A stretch of DNA of 9,670 bases from JBLHGN01 sp047616325 (GTDB taxonomy: Bacteria > Pseudomonadota > Gammaproteobacteria > Pseudomonadales > Cellvibrionaceae). Below the pieces are notes generated by a model. That model saw only the letters and a program-made list of their open reading frames with translations, did no database searches and was not told where the DNA came from. The stretch covers positions 1 through 9,670 of the forward strand of contig JBLHGN010000130.1 in assembly GCA_047616325.1 (NCBI GenBank). The letters run 5' to 3'. The position numbers were made by a program, and so were the translations under genes. Positions 1 through 6,839 of the stretch are shown one piece after another; position 1 is the stretch's first letter, and each line of letters begins with the position of its first letter.

Positions 1-908
1 TCTTGTGATGTTTCACTCAAAGAAGTGGTGTATTGTTCAAAACCGATAATCATGGTTTCGAGCGTATGCTTAGTATGCTCTACAACCACGGTATCTTTTT
101 GAGAGCGAGAGTCGATAGTGGCTAAAGCATTTTCAATGCGAACCGTAATACTAGCCACTGTACCGATTATATCTTTACCGATACCATTGGACTTCGATGC
201 CAAGCTACGCACCTCATCAGCTACCACCGCAAAACCTCGGCCACTTTCGCCCGCACGCGCGGCCTCGATGGCAGCATTTAAAGCTAACAAATTGGTTTGA
301 TCAGCAATGCTACTTACTTTAGTCGCCATATCCTCCAAGGGAGCAATCAAACTTCGTAAATTGTGCATCTCCTCAAGAAATTCTTTTTTTGATGATAGTA
401 CTGATTCAAGTGTCTCGTTAATTTTTGTCAATGTTTCGCGGGCTTTGCTAACCACGGGTGAACCAACAAGGCCCCTATCACCACTGGCACTAGGGTCCTC
501 TATATTCGCCTGGCACAGTTGCATAGCAGTAGCCAAGGCTTCAACCATACCGGAAAATCGTTGCGCCAGTGATTCTACTTCCTGAGTAGAATCGTCGCGA
601 CAATGAGCTATTTGCTGGTCCCAAATAGTGAAGGCCTGAGCACAGGCTGTATTAATTTCTTGTAGCAGGCGATGGTTGGTGCTCTGTTGATCATTATTTT
701 GATGCAGCTGTGCATCGAGCACTTCGCGCACTCTATTTTCATTATAGCGAAAATTGAAGGCTGCCACGAAACAACTCATAGCAACGAGTGACAGCGCTAT
801 CATTATTGAAAGAAGTGAAATAGTTCCCTCAAACGGGAAAATAACCGCAATAGCCCCGAAACAACCAAGGCACAATATTATTATGGAGTTTGAATTAAAT
901 GCTTTCAC
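1..908 (-). CDS. Methyl-accepting chemotaxis-type transducer, membrane-anchored, no periplasmic sensor domain (3' end outside window)
   Basis: The reading frame is open from a GTG at 906-908 to the window edge and gives 302 residues. Two hydrophobic segments (about residues 8-24 and 32-51) lie close together with only a short loop between them, so there is no periplasmic ligand domain and no obvious HAMP domain. A long, probably coiled-coil cytoplasmic stretch follows. Residues 201-221 carry the hallmark signalling tip (IADQTNLLALNAAIEAARAGE), followed by GRGFAVVADEVRSLA. By family knowledge this tip binds the CheA kinase and CheW adaptor, so the protein should signal to a two-component chemotaxis-like pathway. 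The stimulus may be cytoplasmic or membrane-borne. The GTG is the only good start: the frame is closed by a stop at 930-932, and a TTG at 873-875 would cut the first membrane segment. No strong Shine-Dalgarno sequence is visible. The nearby ATGs at 914-916 and 923-925 are in another frame that stops at once. The decayed IS element starts only about 55 bases upstream. Confidence 0.9.
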   Translation of the reverse strand, partial: MKAFNSNSIIILCLGCFGAIAVIFPFEGTISLLSIMIALSLVAMSCFVAAFNFRYNENRVREVLDAQLHQNNDQQSTNHRLLQEINTACAQAFTIWDQQIAHCRDDSTQEVESLAQRFSGMVEALATAMQLCQANIEDPSASGDRGLVGSPVVSKARETLTKINETLESVLSSKKEFLEEMHNLRSLIAPLEDMATKVSSIADQTNLLALNAAIEAARAGESGRGFAVVADEVRSLASKSNGIGKDIIGTVASITVRIENALATIDSRSQKDTVVVEHTKHTLETMIIGFEQYTTSLSETSQ

Positions 909-928
909 TGTCGCATAAGTCTCATAAA

Positions 929-934
929 ATTATA
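929..934 (-). promoter_or_regulatory. Candidate -10 box for the chemotaxis gene
   Basis: A perfect TATAAT on the minus strand lies 20 bases upstream of the GTG start at 908. The best matching -35 hexamer is TAGACT at 954-959 with a long 19-base spacer, so only the -10 is persuasive. A second minus-strand TATAAT lies at 997-1002, inside the IS left end, and could act as an outward promoter. Neither is proven. Both sit in AT-rich DNA where TATAAT can arise by chance. Confidence 0.3.
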
Positions 935-963
935 AAGTTGATTAGCTTTTAATAGTCTAGTGC

Positions 964-976
964 TGTGAGTTTAGTT
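964..976 (+). repeat. Left terminal inverted repeat of the decayed IS
   Basis: The 13 bases TGTGAGTTTAGTT match the reverse complement of 2574-2586 with no mismatch. The match stops abruptly on both sides. It lies outside and close to both ends of the transposase remnant, as expected for IS termini. Confidence 0.7.
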
Positions 977-1077
977 TAGTTTCAGTGTTTAGCAAAATTA
1001 TACCTAGAAAACTCAGCTGAAATTCTGACAAGCAAGTCTAAAATGGTCTAACACCTTGAATTAAAAAGAAAATCATC

Positions 1078-2549
1078 ATGACAAATGACCTCGCAACAAC
1101 TCGCCCACTGGATGAACAAAACACCTCGTTAGATGACGCAAGAAACCACCCTATCGAAGTGGCCACTTTTGACGGGTAATTGCATATTGAATGGGATAAC
1201 GAAGCGGCAGTAACGCCCATTGGGCAGTTTCCATTTTTCATTCAGCTTTTAAAGGTGGGTGATCTATTTGAACCTTGAGTTAGTAGTTGCCCGTTGGATT
1301 ACACCAGCAAGAATGCACCCAAAAAAGTTGACGTATTGGGCTCCTTCTTATTACCGATTTTATCAACACACAATCGCTACGCGCATATTGCCAGCCTAAT
1401 CGGCGATCGAGTTAACACCCGGTTGCTGGGTATGAACAAAGTGGTCAGCGATGACCCTGCTCGAGGGCGTAAAAAAGAATAGATGCTGATGAGGGCATTT
1501 CTTGGTTCCAAAATCACTTACAACATTGTTATGAACCGCTATTATCACAGCCCTGGATTCTCGATTCAGATGTCACCATAAAGCCTCCTTATGGCCGCCA
1601 AGAAGTTGCCAAGGTTGATTATGATCCGTGGGAGACCATCACATACCTATCATGCCTATATGATAGCTAACCTTCGCCTGGTTTTAGAGGTGGAAGTTCA
1701 GGCGGGAACAGATACGTCGGCGAGCTATTCTTCTCCAGGATTATGGGAGCTATTAGATCGTATCCCCAGGCCTTTGTGGCCGCAGTATATTCGAGGCGAT
1801 AGCGACTGGGGCACCGAAGATGTAATGGCCATGGCAGAGGATAAAGAGGTCGATTATTTATTTAATACGTCAAGGAGCTGCTATACAAGTACCATAGCCT
1901 CGATGGCTCGGAAGCAAAAGATTCCGAATTAAAGCCCATGGTATGGAGTAAGAAAAGACGAGTTGTCATGATTCGCAGGCGATTACCCAAAGACACTTTA
2001 CTGGTCATTGAACACAACAAAAATGGCCAGGAACGTTTTGTTTTTTTGGAAGATGTGGAAGATTTTAGTGCGTTTGAATATGCGGTACTGGTGACATCCT
2101 TAAAAGATAGAAAACTCGGCATTGTTCACCACTACAAAGATAGAGCTGACGGTGAAAATAATGTCGATGAAATTAAAAACCACTGGGGTTGGGGAGGCGT
2201 TACAATTCATGCAGTTGAACCTTGCCACATGATCGCGAGAGTAACGGCACTGATCTACAATTGGTGGAATATTATTGCTCGTTTGGCCGATGCTGACAAA
2301 CATATGGAGGCCATTACGAGCCGTCCTTTATTACTGAGTTCCGTAGGGAGGTTAACGGAACACGCACGGCAGAAGAAAATGACTATTACCCACACATACA
2401 AAATCTGATTTTGCACAAGAGGCGTTTCAAAGCATTCAGCATTTTTTAATGACCTAAAAGTAAATGCGCCGCAGTTGGATCTATTGGATCGATGGTGTCG
2501 AATCTTGAGTGAAGCGATGAAGAAGTTTCTTGGTGCGGCGCGATTATAA
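1078..2549 (+). pseudogene. DDE transposase pseudogene, IS4/IS1380 type (YREK signature)
   Basis: Pieces in two alternating frames join into one recognisable transposase of roughly 460-490 residues. An N-terminal part (1078-1482) has in-frame stops at TAA 1177-1179 and TGA 1276-1278; the latter replaces an expected Trp. Reading shifts at the A-run 1471-1476 to a frame carrying WILDSDVT, with the first catalytic Asp near 1563-1571. It shifts back near 1625-1634, apparently through a small deletion. The frame from about 1630 holds GRPSHTYH and RGDSDWGTE, with the second Asp near 1798-1806. It shifts again near 1870-1885. The last large part holds YKDRADGENNVDEIK at 2133-2177, an exact Y-(2)-R-(3)-E-(6)-K motif containing the catalytic Glu, followed by NHWGWGG and ITSRPLLL. 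Two more shifts occur around 2394-2447 before the C-terminal WCRILSEAMKKFL and the TAA at 2547-2549. Assignment to IS1380 rather than another IS4-like group is from memory of family sequences. Confidence 0.85.
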
Positions 2550-2568
2550 CCTCCGAATGAAGGTTATA
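2545..2568. repeat. 8-base hairpin at the end of the transposase remnant
   Basis: TATAACCT at 2545-2552 and AGGTTATA at 2561-2568 form a perfect 8-base stem with an 8-base loop. It overlaps the transposase stop codon and lies just inside the right inverted repeat. It may have been the element's terminator, but it has no following T-run, so a role is only suggested. Confidence 0.4.
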
Positions 2569-2573
2569 TCGTC

Positions 2574-2586
2574 AACTAAACTCACA
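2574..2586 (-). repeat. Right terminal inverted repeat of the decayed IS
   Basis: AACTAAACTCACA is the exact reverse complement of the 13 bases at 964-976. It lies 24 bases past the transposase stop codon and marks the likely right end of the element. Confidence 0.7.
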
Positions 2587-2640
2587 TTATTCTGAAAGAA
2601 ATTGACTGACCTGGCGTTGAAAACAGCGCTGACAGGGAAC

Positions 2641-2666
2641 GTTTAACGGAGGAATTTAGGTTAAAC
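2641..2666. repeat. 7-base inverted repeat flanking a Shine-Dalgarno-like stretch
   Basis: GTTTAAC at 2641-2647 and GTTAAAC at 2660-2666 are perfect reverse complements with a 12-base spacer that contains GGAGGAA. It could be the remains of an IS end or a regulatory hairpin. A chance origin in AT-rich DNA is also possible. Confidence 0.3.
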
Positions 2667-3005
2667 CTTGCCCTATATGAATGAGTTTGAAGCGGCAGGA
2701 ATCGGCACAATTATCCTGAAGACGCGTTTGGGCGCGAAAAAGATGCGTAAGATGTTAATGTGCATAGGGAATATCAAGAAAAAGGGGGCGGCCATCCGCA
2801 GGTCGCCTTATTGGTGAAGAGCGATTTTTTAGGTGCATCAAGAGCTTGCGTATACTTTCGTGATCCAACTACTTTTCTGGCATGTATTAACTTGCAAGCA
2901 ATTGTCTCATATGGCTTTTTTCTGGAACAATTGTTGACTAACACCTCAGACATTATCTATTGACTTGGCTACTAGTAAGTTAGTACATAATGTCTAAGCA
3001 GGATA

Positions 3006-3188
3006 ATGGCTATATCAGAGCTATCGATGACCATCGACACATTTACCACAATTGATCAATTTGAAGAGTTTTTAACTGGCGCAGAGACCTACCACTACTG
3101 CCAGCTAATGGATAGCAAAGATGAGCGCCATACATGGCTACAAAAGACCCTTCTGATTAGTCAGCATCCTCTGCACCCCTTGTATTAA
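3006..3188 (+). pseudogene. N-terminal fragment of an integrase-type (DDE, rve-like) transposase
   Basis: This 60-residue frame has the pattern FTTIDQFEEFLTGAE followed by KDERHTWLQKTLL. It resembles the start of a group of IS transposases annotated as integrase catalytic-domain proteins. Their N-terminus reads roughly TT-x-QIE-x-FL-x-GT, then ERYxWIQ-x-TL, before an RFRYL segment. After QKTLL the resemblance ends and the frame stops, so the helix-turn-helix and catalytic core are missing. It is therefore a remnant, truncated at about 45-50 residues of homology. The match is from memory and short, so the family assignment is moderate. Confidence 0.5.
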
Positions 3189-3238
3189 ATACTCAAGTTT
3201 TGGAGTTTAAGTTTAGCTTAAAAAATCACATAACCACA

Positions 3239-3334
3239 TTGAGTACGACACACAGCGTTGTGAATCGAGTATGGAAATCGGTTGGACTAAAGCCTCATTT
3301 GGAAAAGGTATTTAAGGCGAGTAACTGTAACTAG
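3239..3334 (+). pseudogene. IS630-like transposase fragment
   Basis: One frame reads THSVVNRVWKSVGLKPHLEK followed by VFKASN and a stop. This closely resembles the end of the helix-turn-helix region of IS630-family transposases, where a segment like SxVxRIWxxxGLKPH is followed by a conserved FKxSxD. The catalytic DDE core that should follow is absent. It is a fragment of some 25-30 residues, left by a decayed or deleted element. It differs in family from both the large IS at 964-2586 and the fragment at 3006-3188. Confidence 0.5.
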
Positions 3335-3519
3335 TGCCTGCACGGATGTATGAACATCGTGGAACGATTACCTCTAAATCAAACCGACTATTAAAAAGAT
3401 ATTGAAAATCAGGCAGGTATCGCTGTACATATTTCTGGTTAATTGAATGATACGTGCCGCGCCTTTCAAGTCACCTAAAACAACATCACACTAGAGTAAA
3501 TACGTTAAATAAGCGAATG

Positions 3520-3554
3520 AACATACTCGCACGCATCCGTGCGGCGAGCATGTT
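3520..3554 (-). terminator. Strong hairpin downstream of pntB, probable operon terminator
   Basis: The arms 3520-3534 and 3539-3554 (AACATACTCGCACG and CGTGCGGCGAGCATGTT) pair over about 14 base pairs with a small bulge and one G-T wobble around a four-base loop. The hairpin starts 15 bases past the pntB stop codon and separates the operon from the IS graveyard. No clear T-run follows on the minus strand, so it could be Rho-assisted or an RNA-stabilising 3' structure rather than a classical intrinsic terminator. Confidence 0.65.
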
Positions 3555-3569
3555 ATTTGAAGTATAAAT

Positions 3570-4979
3570 TTAGTCGCCAATATTTCTAATAATTCCCTCC
3601 ACCATTTTCTTGGCATCGCCGAACAACATCATGGTGTTATCTCTAAAGAATAATTCATTTTGCACACCGGCATAGCCCGCTGACATTCCGCGTTTAACAA
3701 ACAACACAGTCTTAGCATTGGCCACTTCCAGAATCGGCATACCATAAATGGGGCTGGTCGGGTCTGTTTTGGCAGCGGGATTGGTCACGTCATTGGCACC
3801 GATAACAAAGGCCACGTCGGCGGTTTGAAACTCGTTGTTAACATCTTCCAGTTCAAACACTTCGTCGTAGGGCACATTAGCTTCGGCCAACAAAACGTTC
3901 ATATGACCAGGCATACGTCCTGCCACAGGGTGAATAGCGTAAGTGACTTTTACACCAGCCCTTTTGAGCTCATCGCCCATTTCACGCAAAGCATGCTGCG
4001 CCTGAGCCACAGCCATACCATAGCCAGGCACAATAATGACCGAGCCCGCATTTTTCATGATAAAGGCGGCATCCTCGGCACTGCCCTGTTTTACCGGCTT
4101 ATCTTCGCCCGAGCCCTCGCCCGCTTGCGAACCGCCATCGGCACCAAAACCTCCAAGAATCACATTAAAAAACGAACGGTTCATGCCTTTGCACATAATG
4201 TACGACAGGATTGCGCCCGACGAGCCCACCAGTGCACCGGTTACAATAAGCGCGTTATTGTGCAAGGTAAACCCGATGCCCGCCGCGGCCCAACCAGAAT
4301 AGGAGTTGAGCATAGAAACTACTACTGGCATATCCGCACCGCCAATGGGCAGAATCAATAAAAATCCCAACACGAAGGCAATGGCCAGCATTGCCCAAAA
4401 TACCCAAGGAGCCTGCTGCATGCAAAAGTATGCAATAAGCACAACAACAGCAACGCCTAACATGGCATTGAGGGGATGCTGCCCTTTAAACACCAGTGGC
4501 GCGCCAGACACTAAGCCCTGCAACTTTGTAAAGGCGATGATTGAACCGGAAAAAGTAATGGCGCCAATTACGGCACCAAGGCCCATTTCAATTTTACTGG
4601 AGGTAAAAATAATGCCATTGCCGTCCAGAAGATGAAATGCACCGGGATTAGAATAGGCCGCACCGGCAACCAACACCGCTGCCAAACCCACCAGACTGTG
4701 AAAAGCAGCCACCAGTTGCGGCATTGCGGTCATGGCTATTTTAGAGGCAATAGTAATACCAATGGCAGCACCGATGCCCAAGGCCACAAAGATCCACACA
4801 TAGGAAGTAATCTCGGGGCCCATTATGGTGGTGATAACCGCAAGTGCCATACCCGTCATGCCTAAGGTGTTACCCACCCGAGAGGTTTCCGGTGACGACA
4901 AACCGCGCAGGGCTAAAATAAACAAAACGGCGGCTACAAGATAGGCCAAGGCGGTAACGTTTTCCTGAAATTCCAACAT
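3570..4979 (-). CDS. pntB: Proton-translocating NAD(P) transhydrogenase, beta subunit
   Basis: The 469-residue product is the usual length for PntB (about 460). The enzyme transfers hydride between NADH and NADP+ and couples this to proton flow across the inner membrane, normally making NADPH. Residues 1 to about 265 form the membrane domain with multiple hydrophobic helices. Conserved proton-path residues are in place: His94 in AAFHSLVGLAA, Asp216 in GGADMPVV and Asn225 in SMLNSYSGW, equivalent to E. coli beta His91, Asp213 and Asn222. Residues from about 305 form the soluble NADP(H)-binding domain III, with VPGYGMAVAQAQ (317-328), HPVAGRMPGHMNVLLAEA, IGANDVTNPAA (393-403) and VKRGMSAGYAGVQNELFF. 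The ATG lies 3 bases past the pntAB stop, and its Shine-Dalgarno GAGGG (4986-4990) sits inside the last codons of pntAB, so the two are translationally coupled. Nothing suggests damage. Confidence 0.97.
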   Translation of the reverse strand: MLEFQENVTALAYLVAAVLFILALRGLSSPETSRVGNTLGMTGMALAVITTIMGPEITSYVWIFVALGIGAAIGITIASKIAMTAMPQLVAAFHSLVGLAAVLVAGAAYSNPGAFHLLDGNGIIFTSSKIEMGLGAVIGAITFSGSIIAFTKLQGLVSGAPLVFKGQHPLNAMLGVAVVVLIAYFCMQQAPWVFWAMLAIAFVLGFLLILPIGGADMPVVVSMLNSYSGWAAAGIGFTLHNNALIVTGALVGSSGAILSYIMCKGMNRSFFNVILGGFGADGGSQAGEGSGEDKPVKQGSAEDAAFIMKNAGSVIIVPGYGMAVAQAQHALREMGDELKRAGVKVTYAIHPVAGRMPGHMNVLLAEANVPYDEVFELEDVNNEFQTADVAFVIGANDVTNPAAKTDPTSPIYGMPILEVANAKTVLFVKRGMSAGYAGVQNELFFRDNTMMLFGDAKKMVEGIIRNIGD

Positions 4980-4982
4980 GAC

Positions 4983-5273
4983 CTACCCTCTCTTTTTCTT
5001 TTTATACATGGCAAGCATGCGATGCGTTACCGCAAAGCCACCAAAAATATTCACTGATGCCAGCATCATGGCTACAAATCCCATAACTTTCGCGAGACTC
5101 CAACCCTGAGGGCCAACAGCAACAACGGCACCTACAATAATTACGCTGGAGATGGCATTGGTCACTGCCATTAGCGGCGTATGCAGAGCGGGAGTAACAC
5201 TCCACACTACGTAATAACCGACAAAAACAGCCATTACAAAAATAGAAAGCTGTGATACAAATTCTGCATGCAT
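4983..5273 (-). CDS. pntAB: NAD(P) transhydrogenase alpha subunit, membrane part (alpha-2)
   Basis: This 96-residue protein is the separately encoded C-terminal membrane portion of the alpha subunit. In E. coli it is fused to the NAD domain as one PntA chain. It has three hydrophobic segments (about residues 8-26, 34-53 and 60-83), with family sequences such as ALHTPLMAVTNAISSVIIVG and ASVNIFGGFAVTHRML, and a basic tail KKKKRG. It joins PntB to build the proton channel. The ATG at 5271-5273 is preceded by a perfect AGGAGG (5281-5286) that overlaps the pntAA stop codon (5285-5287), which suggests coupled translation. Another ATG 4 bases downstream is out of frame. The split-alpha, three-gene layout is known from alphaproteobacteria, pseudomonads and some other gammaproteobacteria. 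Confidence 0.96.
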   Translation of the reverse strand: MHAEFVSQLSIFVMAVFVGYYVVWSVTPALHTPLMAVTNAISSVIIVGAVVAVGPQGWSLAKVMGFVAMMLASVNIFGGFAVTHRMLAMYKKKKRG

Positions 5274-5284
5274 GATATTCCCTC

Positions 5285-6466
5285 CTATATCGATGTGGTG
5301 GGTGATAGAAAAGCCGAATGTACGACCGTTCCATCGTGCGTTAGGGTGGTAGCGGCAACAATTTCTTCTTGCCAGTCAATTGCCAAAGTTGCCGCGCCGT
5401 CCTTCGCTTCACCCTCACGGGCGACTAAAGGCGTTAAAAAGCTAAGTATGTTTTTTGCGTATAGAGCGCTGGCATCCGCCGACAGACGGCTAGGCACATT
5501 AAAATGCCCAACAATAGTCACGCCGTTTACTTCCACCACCTCCCCCGCTTTAGAGAGCGTGCAATTACCGCCCTGCTCCACCGCTAGATCCACAATAACC
5601 GAACCTGGTCGCATACTATGCACCATTTCGTCGGTGACCAGCGTTGGCGCTTTGCGCCCCGGTATTAACGCGGTACAAATAACAATGTCTTGCTTTTTAA
5701 GGGTTTGCGCCACTAACTCAGCTTGCTTTTGCTTGAAGTCATCGCTCATTTCTTTGGCGTAACCGCCGGAGGTCTCGGCATTTTTGGTTTCTTCCGATTC
5801 CACCATCACAAATTTTCCGCCCAAGCTCTCCACTTGCTCTTTGGCGACGGGGCGCACATCGGTTGCCGACACAATGGCTCCTAAGCGCTTAGCCGTTGCG
5901 ATAGCCTGCAATCCGGCAACCCCAGCGCCCAATACCAAGACCCGTGCCGGGGCAATGGTGCCGGCGGCGGTCATCATCATTGGCATAGCGCGGTCATATT
6001 CGTAGCATGCATCCAGCACAGCGCGATAACCCGCCAGGTTACTTTGCGAACTGAGCACGTCCATACTTTGAGCGCGAGAAATTCGAGGCACAAATTCAAG
6101 CGCCATAGCGGCAACGCCGGCTTTGGCGTAGGCTTCGACGGACTCGGGGGCGTTGTAGGGTGACAACACAGAAATCAAAACACTGCCAGATTTAAACAGC
6201 GCCAGCTCATCGAGTTCGCCCTCCCCCTTTAGCATTGGCCGTTGCACTTTAAGCACAACATCGGCATCGTTTAAAAGCGTGGGCAAATCGTCTACCAAGG
6301 TGGCTCCCGCATCGCGATAAGCTTCGTTGGAATAGCGACTGGAGAGGCCGGCGTCTTTTTCTACCGCCACCTCACAGCCCAAGGAAATATACTTTCTTAC
6401 TGTGTCTGGCGTAGCCGCCACGCGACGTTCATGCGCGCGCCGCTCTTTTGGTACAGCTATTTTCAT
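5285..6466 (-). CDS. pntAA: NAD(P) transhydrogenase alpha subunit, soluble NAD(H)-binding part (alpha-1)
   Basis: The 393-residue protein is domain I of transhydrogenase, related to alanine dehydrogenase, and binds NAD(H) on the cytoplasmic face. It begins MKIAVPKERRAHERRVAATP, typical of the family. RISRAQSMDVLSSQSNLAGY (128-147) carries the Arg, Gln and Asp equivalents of the R. rubrum nucleotide-site residues Arg127, Gln132 and Asp135. The Rossmann loop VLGAGVAGLQA is at 178-188, followed by ATDVRP (201-206). The mobile loop GGYAKEMSDDF is at 234-244, and DLAVEQGGNC and GHFNVPSRLSADAS are both present. The start is chosen because GGGGG (6473-6477) lies 6 bases before the ATG and the N-terminus matches the family start. 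It is the first gene of the pntAA-pntAB-pntB operon, with only 11 bases to pntAB. The protein looks complete. Confidence 0.97.
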   Translation of the reverse strand: MKIAVPKERRAHERRVAATPDTVRKYISLGCEVAVEKDAGLSSRYSNEAYRDAGATLVDDLPTLLNDADVVLKVQRPMLKGEGELDELALFKSGSVLISVLSPYNAPESVEAYAKAGVAAMALEFVPRISRAQSMDVLSSQSNLAGYRAVLDACYEYDRAMPMMMTAAGTIAPARVLVLGAGVAGLQAIATAKRLGAIVSATDVRPVAKEQVESLGGKFVMVESEETKNAETSGGYAKEMSDDFKQKQAELVAQTLKKQDIVICTALIPGRKAPTLVTDEMVHSMRPGSVIVDLAVEQGGNCTLSKAGEVVEVNGVTIVGHFNVPSRLSADASALYAKNILSFLTPLVAREGEAKDGAATLAIDWQEEIVAATTLTHDGTVVHSAFLSPTTSI

Positions 6467-6472
6467 TACGTT

Positions 6473-6477
6473 CCCCC
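6473..6477 (-). promoter_or_regulatory. Ribosome binding site of pntAA
   Basis: GGGGGA precedes the pntAA ATG by about 6 bases on the minus strand and supports that start. It is less canonical than the AGGAGG in front of pntAB. Confidence 0.6.
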
Positions 6478-6488
6478 AATAAATAAGA

Positions 6489-6504
6489 GTGTTTTAAAAA
6501 ACAC
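6489..6504. promoter_or_regulatory. Palindrome upstream of pntAA, possible operator
   Basis: GTGTTTT (6489-6495) and AAAACAC (6498-6504) form a perfect 7-base inverted repeat with a 2-base centre, ending 22 bases before the pntAA start codon. The place and symmetry suit a dimeric repressor or an RNA hairpin in the leader. A second, weaker inverted repeat (GTTTG at 6526-6530, CAAAC at 6536-6540) lies upstream. No regulator can be named from the sequence. Confidence 0.35.
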
Positions 6505-6556
6505 GTTTCGAATGGTATAAAAGAAGTTTGCACGTCAAACAGACAATTAATTTTTC

Positions 6557-6598
6557 TTATAATGGCAATAGCCCTGCCAATGCAAAAGAACTGCCCAT
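6557..6598 (-). CDS. Possible short peptide frame ahead of pntAA, with strong Shine-Dalgarno
   Basis: A minus-strand ATG at 6596-6598 is preceded by a perfect GGAGGT (6605-6610) at 6-base spacing and opens a 13-codon frame, MGSSFALAGLLPL, ending in TAA at 6557-6559. The same frame stays open upstream to an ATG at 6689-6691 (44 residues) and a GTG at 6725-6727 (56 residues). The upstream part is hydrophobic (MQLMLFAFVMGTLLLVSL). Neither upstream start has a visible Shine-Dalgarno sequence. The options are a leader peptide for pnt, a small membrane protein, or a remnant of a lost gene. It ends 90 bases before pntAA on the same strand. I recognise no family. The evidence is the ribosome site and the frame only. 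Confidence 0.35.
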   Translation of the reverse strand: MGSSFALAGLLPL

Positions 6599-6839
6599 AA
6601 AGACACCTCCCTCACTGATCGCCATTCTGTCATGGTATAGGCTTACGAGCAGCAGTGTACCCATAACAAATGCAAAAAGCATGAGTTGCATCAAATAAAA
6701 TTTGGGGGGAAAACAATATCGACGCACGATAAATACACAAAGGATGAGCTATATGCATGCTCTGCCGCAAGGATGTCCAGTGCGATAATGCCGGCCAGGA
6801 AGTGCAAAATATACTTACACTGAGACTACTCGCAGCTAG

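Larger units (their letters stand above)
964..2586 (+). mobile_element. Decayed insertion sequence of IS4/IS1380 type, about 1.62 kb
   Basis: The element is bounded by a perfect 13-base inverted repeat, TGTGAGTTTAGTT at 964-976 and its reverse complement at 2574-2586. It encloses one broken DDE transposase gene on the plus strand, about 100 bases from the left repeat to the first ATG and 24 bases from the final stop to the right repeat. Size, single gene and short inverted repeats all fit this IS group. The flanking bases (gtgc on the left, ttat on the right) do not form a target-site duplication. That suggests an old insertion whose flanks have mutated or rearranged, or that the true ends lie a few bases off. 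The element cannot move on its own because its transposase is destroyed. Confidence 0.72.
2587..3510. other. Gene-poor stretch with transposase fragments
   Basis: About 920 bases between the IS and the pnt operon contain no gene I can defend as intact. Short open frames exist. One (2677-2817, 46 residues, basic C-terminal half) starts after a GGAGG-containing stretch, and another (2760-2963, 67 residues) overlaps it. Neither resembles a family I know, and their composition suggests noncoding or decayed DNA. Two short pieces do look like transposases and are listed separately (3006-3188 and 3239-3334). Nothing recognisable was seen in 3335-3510. The region appears to be a landing zone where several mobile elements inserted and decayed. 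Confidence 0.6.

Noticed and set aside
1862..2303. Minus-strand frames within the IS (1862-2122 and 2100-2303)
   Set aside because: They are opposite the transposase remnant, which carries clear DDE and YREK motifs on the plus strand.
956..2594. Target-site duplication around the IS
   Set aside because: The bases directly outside the inverted repeats (gtgc and ttat) differ, and no short direct repeat was found nearby.
3201..3222. Sequence resembling the IS end (GAGTTTAAGTTTAG) and a TTTAAG-CTTAAA hairpin
   Set aside because: The similarity to the 13-base repeat is partial and lies in low-complexity AT-rich DNA, so a solo IS end is not supported.
3825..4361. Plus-strand open frames across the pnt operon (also 4306-4635, 4632-4865 and 5268-5762)
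   Set aside because: They lie opposite pntB, pntAB and pntAA, which have strong family motifs, and their translations look like antisense shadows with no recognisable domains.
6498..6515. Cra (FruR)-like site near pntAA, because GAAACGT occurs on the minus strand
   Set aside because: Only one half resembles the TGAAACGTTTCA consensus; the other half does not, so it is not called.
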